Below are positions 5,938-7,530 of a DNA stretch of 7,530 nucleotides, piece by piece; position 1 is the stretch's first letter; every line of letters begins with the position of its first letter. The notes beneath the pieces were generated by a model. That model was not told the origin of the DNA, did no database searches, and saw only the letters and a list, made by a program, of their open reading frames with translations. The position numbers and the translations under genes were made by a program. Origin of the DNA: Clostridia bacterium (GTDB lineage: Bacteria > Bacillota > Clostridia > Oscillospirales > CAG-272); contig JAFQUL010000183.1 in the NCBI GenBank assembly GCA_017408535.1, forward strand, positions 1 to 7,530. Reading direction: 5' to 3'.

Positions 5938-5946
5938 CGACATAAA

Positions 5947-7530
5947 ATGAGATACGATTACAAAACAATTGAAGCCAAGTGGCAAAAACGTTGGGAGGAA
6001 GAAAAGGCTTTTGAAGCGGTAGATTTTTCCGAAAAGCCTAAATTCTTTTCTATGGTTGAGTTCCCCTATCCCAGCGGTGCAGGAATGCACGTAGGTCATA
6101 TCAAGGCGTATTCCGGACTTGAGGTTGTTTCCCGCAAGAGAAGAATGCAGGGTTACAACGTTCTTTTCCCCATAGGTTTTGATGCATTCGGCCTTCCCAC
6201 AGAGAACTACGCAATAAAGACCAACACTCATCCCAGACTCGTAACCGACAAAAACATTGAGAAGTTTACTCAGCAGCTTAAGCGTGTCGGCTTCTCCTTT
6301 GATTGGTCAAGAGTTGTTGATACCACAGAAGAGGACTACTATAAGTGGACTCAGTGGATATTCAGAAAGATGCTTGACAACGGACTTGTTTTCCGTGATA
6401 AGGCTCTTGTAAACTACTGTCCCTCCTGTAAGGTGGTCCTTTCAAATGAGGATTCCCAGGGCGGTAAATGTGATATCTGCCATTCTGATATCATTCAGAA
6501 GTCCAAGGATGTCTGGTATCTGAGAATTACAGAATATGCTGACAAGCTTCTCTGTGGTCTTGATAATGTTGACTATCTTCCCAACATCAAGATGCAGCAG
6601 GAGAACTGGATCGGTAAATCCACCGGTGCGTTTGTTAAGTTTGCCCTTAGCGGTACCGATGAGCTTCTTACCGTATATACTACACGCCCCGATACTCTTT
6701 TCGGTGTAACCTTTATGGTTATGGCTCCTGAGCATCCTCTTATTGATAAATACGCTGATAAGATCTCTAATATGGATGAGATCACAGCATACAGAGCAGA
6801 GTGCTCAAAGAAGACTGAGTTTGAGAGAACTCAGCTTGTAAAGGAAAAGACCGGTGTTTGCATCGATGGTTTTAAGGCTGTTAACCCTGTAAACGGCAAG
6901 GAAATCCCTGTTTATATCTCTGATTACGTAATGATGGGCTACGGTACCGGTGCAATAATGGCAGTTCCCGCACACGATCAGCGTGACTGGGATTTCGCTA
7001 ATAAATTCGGAATTGACATAATTGAGGTTATCAAGGGTGGCGATATCAGTGTCGAGGCTTATGCCGGCGACGGTGAGATGATAAACTCTGATTTCCTCAA
7101 CGGATATACAAACAAGAAGGACTCTATCGCAAGAATGATAGAGGAGCTTGAGAAGAAGGGCCTTGGCGAAGGCGGTGTTCAGTACAAGATGAAGGACTGG
7201 GCATTCAACCGTCAGCGTTATTGGGGTGAGCCTATTCCGATAGTTCACTGTGAGAAGTGCGGTATCGTAGGCGTGCCTTACGAAGAGCTTCCTCTGAAAC
7301 TTCCTGCAATGGAGAACTTTGAACCCGGTCAGGGCGGCGAGAGCCCTCTTGCAACTCTCGAGGATTTCGTAAACTGTAAGTGTCCCAAGTGCGGTGCTCC
7401 CGCTAAGCGTGAGACAGATACCATGCCTCAGTGGGCAGGTTCTTCATGGTATTTCCTTCGTTACTGCGACCCCAAGAATGATAAAGAATTTGCTTCTCAG
7501 GAAGCACTCAAATACTGGATGAACGTTGAC
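5947..7530 (+). CDS. leuS: Leucyl-tRNA synthetase, N-terminal 528 residues (3' end outside window)
   Basis: LeuRS charges tRNA-Leu with leucine and edits mischarged tRNA. The frame is open from ATG 5947 to the window edge, about two thirds of a typical bacterial LeuRS of 800-870 aa. Visible in order: the class I HIGH motif as HVGH (48-51) after EFPYPSGAGM; FDAFGLPTENYAI (78-90); a zinc-binding module CPSC (158-161) with CDIC (175-178); NWIGKS (220-225); the CP1 editing domain with TTRPDTLFG (245-253) and GYGTGAIMAVPAHDQRD (331-347, including the editing-site Asp); the catalytic segment DWAFNRQRYWGEPIP (417-431); a second Cys set CEKC (435-438) and CPKC (479-482); then ETDTMPQWAGSSWYFLRY (489-506). 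The KMSKS loop, anticodon-binding domain and C-terminal domain lie beyond the edge. MPQWAGSS replaces the MDTFVDSS form of E. coli-type enzymes. No T-box precedes it. Confidence 0.97.
   Translation, partial: MRYDYKTIEAKWQKRWEEEKAFEAVDFSEKPKFFSMVEFPYPSGAGMHVGHIKAYSGLEVVSRKRRMQGYNVLFPIGFDAFGLPTENYAIKTNTHPRLVTDKNIEKFTQQLKRVGFSFDWSRVVDTTEEDYYKWTQWIFRKMLDNGLVFRDKALVNYCPSCKVVLSNEDSQGGKCDICHSDIIQKSKDVWYLRITEYADKLLCGLDNVDYLPNIKMQQENWIGKSTGAFVKFALSGTDELLTVYTTRPDTLFGVTFMVMAPEHPLIDKYADKISNMDEITAYRAECSKKTEFERTQLVKEKTGVCIDGFKAVNPVNGKEIPVYISDYVMMGYGTGAIMAVPAHDQRDWDFANKFGIDIIEVIKGGDISVEAYAGDGEMINSDFLNGYTNKKDSIARMIEELEKKGLGEGGVQYKMKDWAFNRQRYWGEPIPIVHCEKCGIVGVPYEELPLKLPAMENFEPGQGGESPLATLEDFVNCKCPKCGAPAKRETDTMPQWAGSSWYFLRYCDPKNDKEFASQEALKYWMNVD

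Noticed and set aside
6805..7248. 147-codon open frame on the minus strand inside leuS
   Set aside because: It is a shadow of the leuS frame, with no family resemblance and no sensible start context.

Overview
The window is a gene-dense stretch of a low-to-moderate GC Firmicute, most likely a Clostridia member of the Ruminococcus/Oscillospiraceae type. This is inferred from the gene order, the protein sequences and purine-rich Shine-Dalgarno sites. It holds nine genes, all on the + strand. No gap exceeds about 20 nt, and there is no convincing terminator, RNA gene, mobile element, CRISPR array or riboswitch. The outermost genes are cut by the window edges.

Layout: (1) the 3' part of smc (chromosome condensation ATPase), then ftsY (signal recognition particle receptor GTPase); (2) rdgB (clean-up of non-canonical purine triphosphates); (3) yhbY (ribosome-associated CRM protein), nadD (NAD synthesis), yqeK (HD-domain phosphohydrolase, probable Ap4A hydrolase), a LytR-CpsA-Psr (LCP) cell-wall glycopolymer transferase, and rsfS (ribosome silencing factor); (4) the first 528 codons of leuS (leucyl-tRNA synthetase). 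The smc-ftsY pair and the yhbY-nadD-yqeK-LCP-rsfS-leuS block are familiar clusters, here joined through rdgB into what looks like one transcription unit. Its genes serve growth: chromosome folding, membrane protein targeting, nucleotide hygiene, NAD and Ap4A metabolism, wall assembly, ribosome maturation and dormancy, and tRNA charging.

The window is mostly ordinary housekeeping DNA, and I see no wholly new system. The most interesting signal is at the nadD/yqeK junction. A canonical -1 slippery heptamer (A AAA AAG) lies in the nadD frame nine codons before its stop, and the -1 frame is open from there straight into yqeK. A NadD-YqeK fusion is therefore possible in principle. The same frame arithmetic fails at the two neighbouring overlaps. 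Neither nadD nor yqeK has its own recognisable Shine-Dalgarno site, so both probably depend on coupled translation. Lesser points are substitutions in three NadD signature motifs, a promoter-like extended -10 element inside yqeK, and a leuS with no T-box in front of it.
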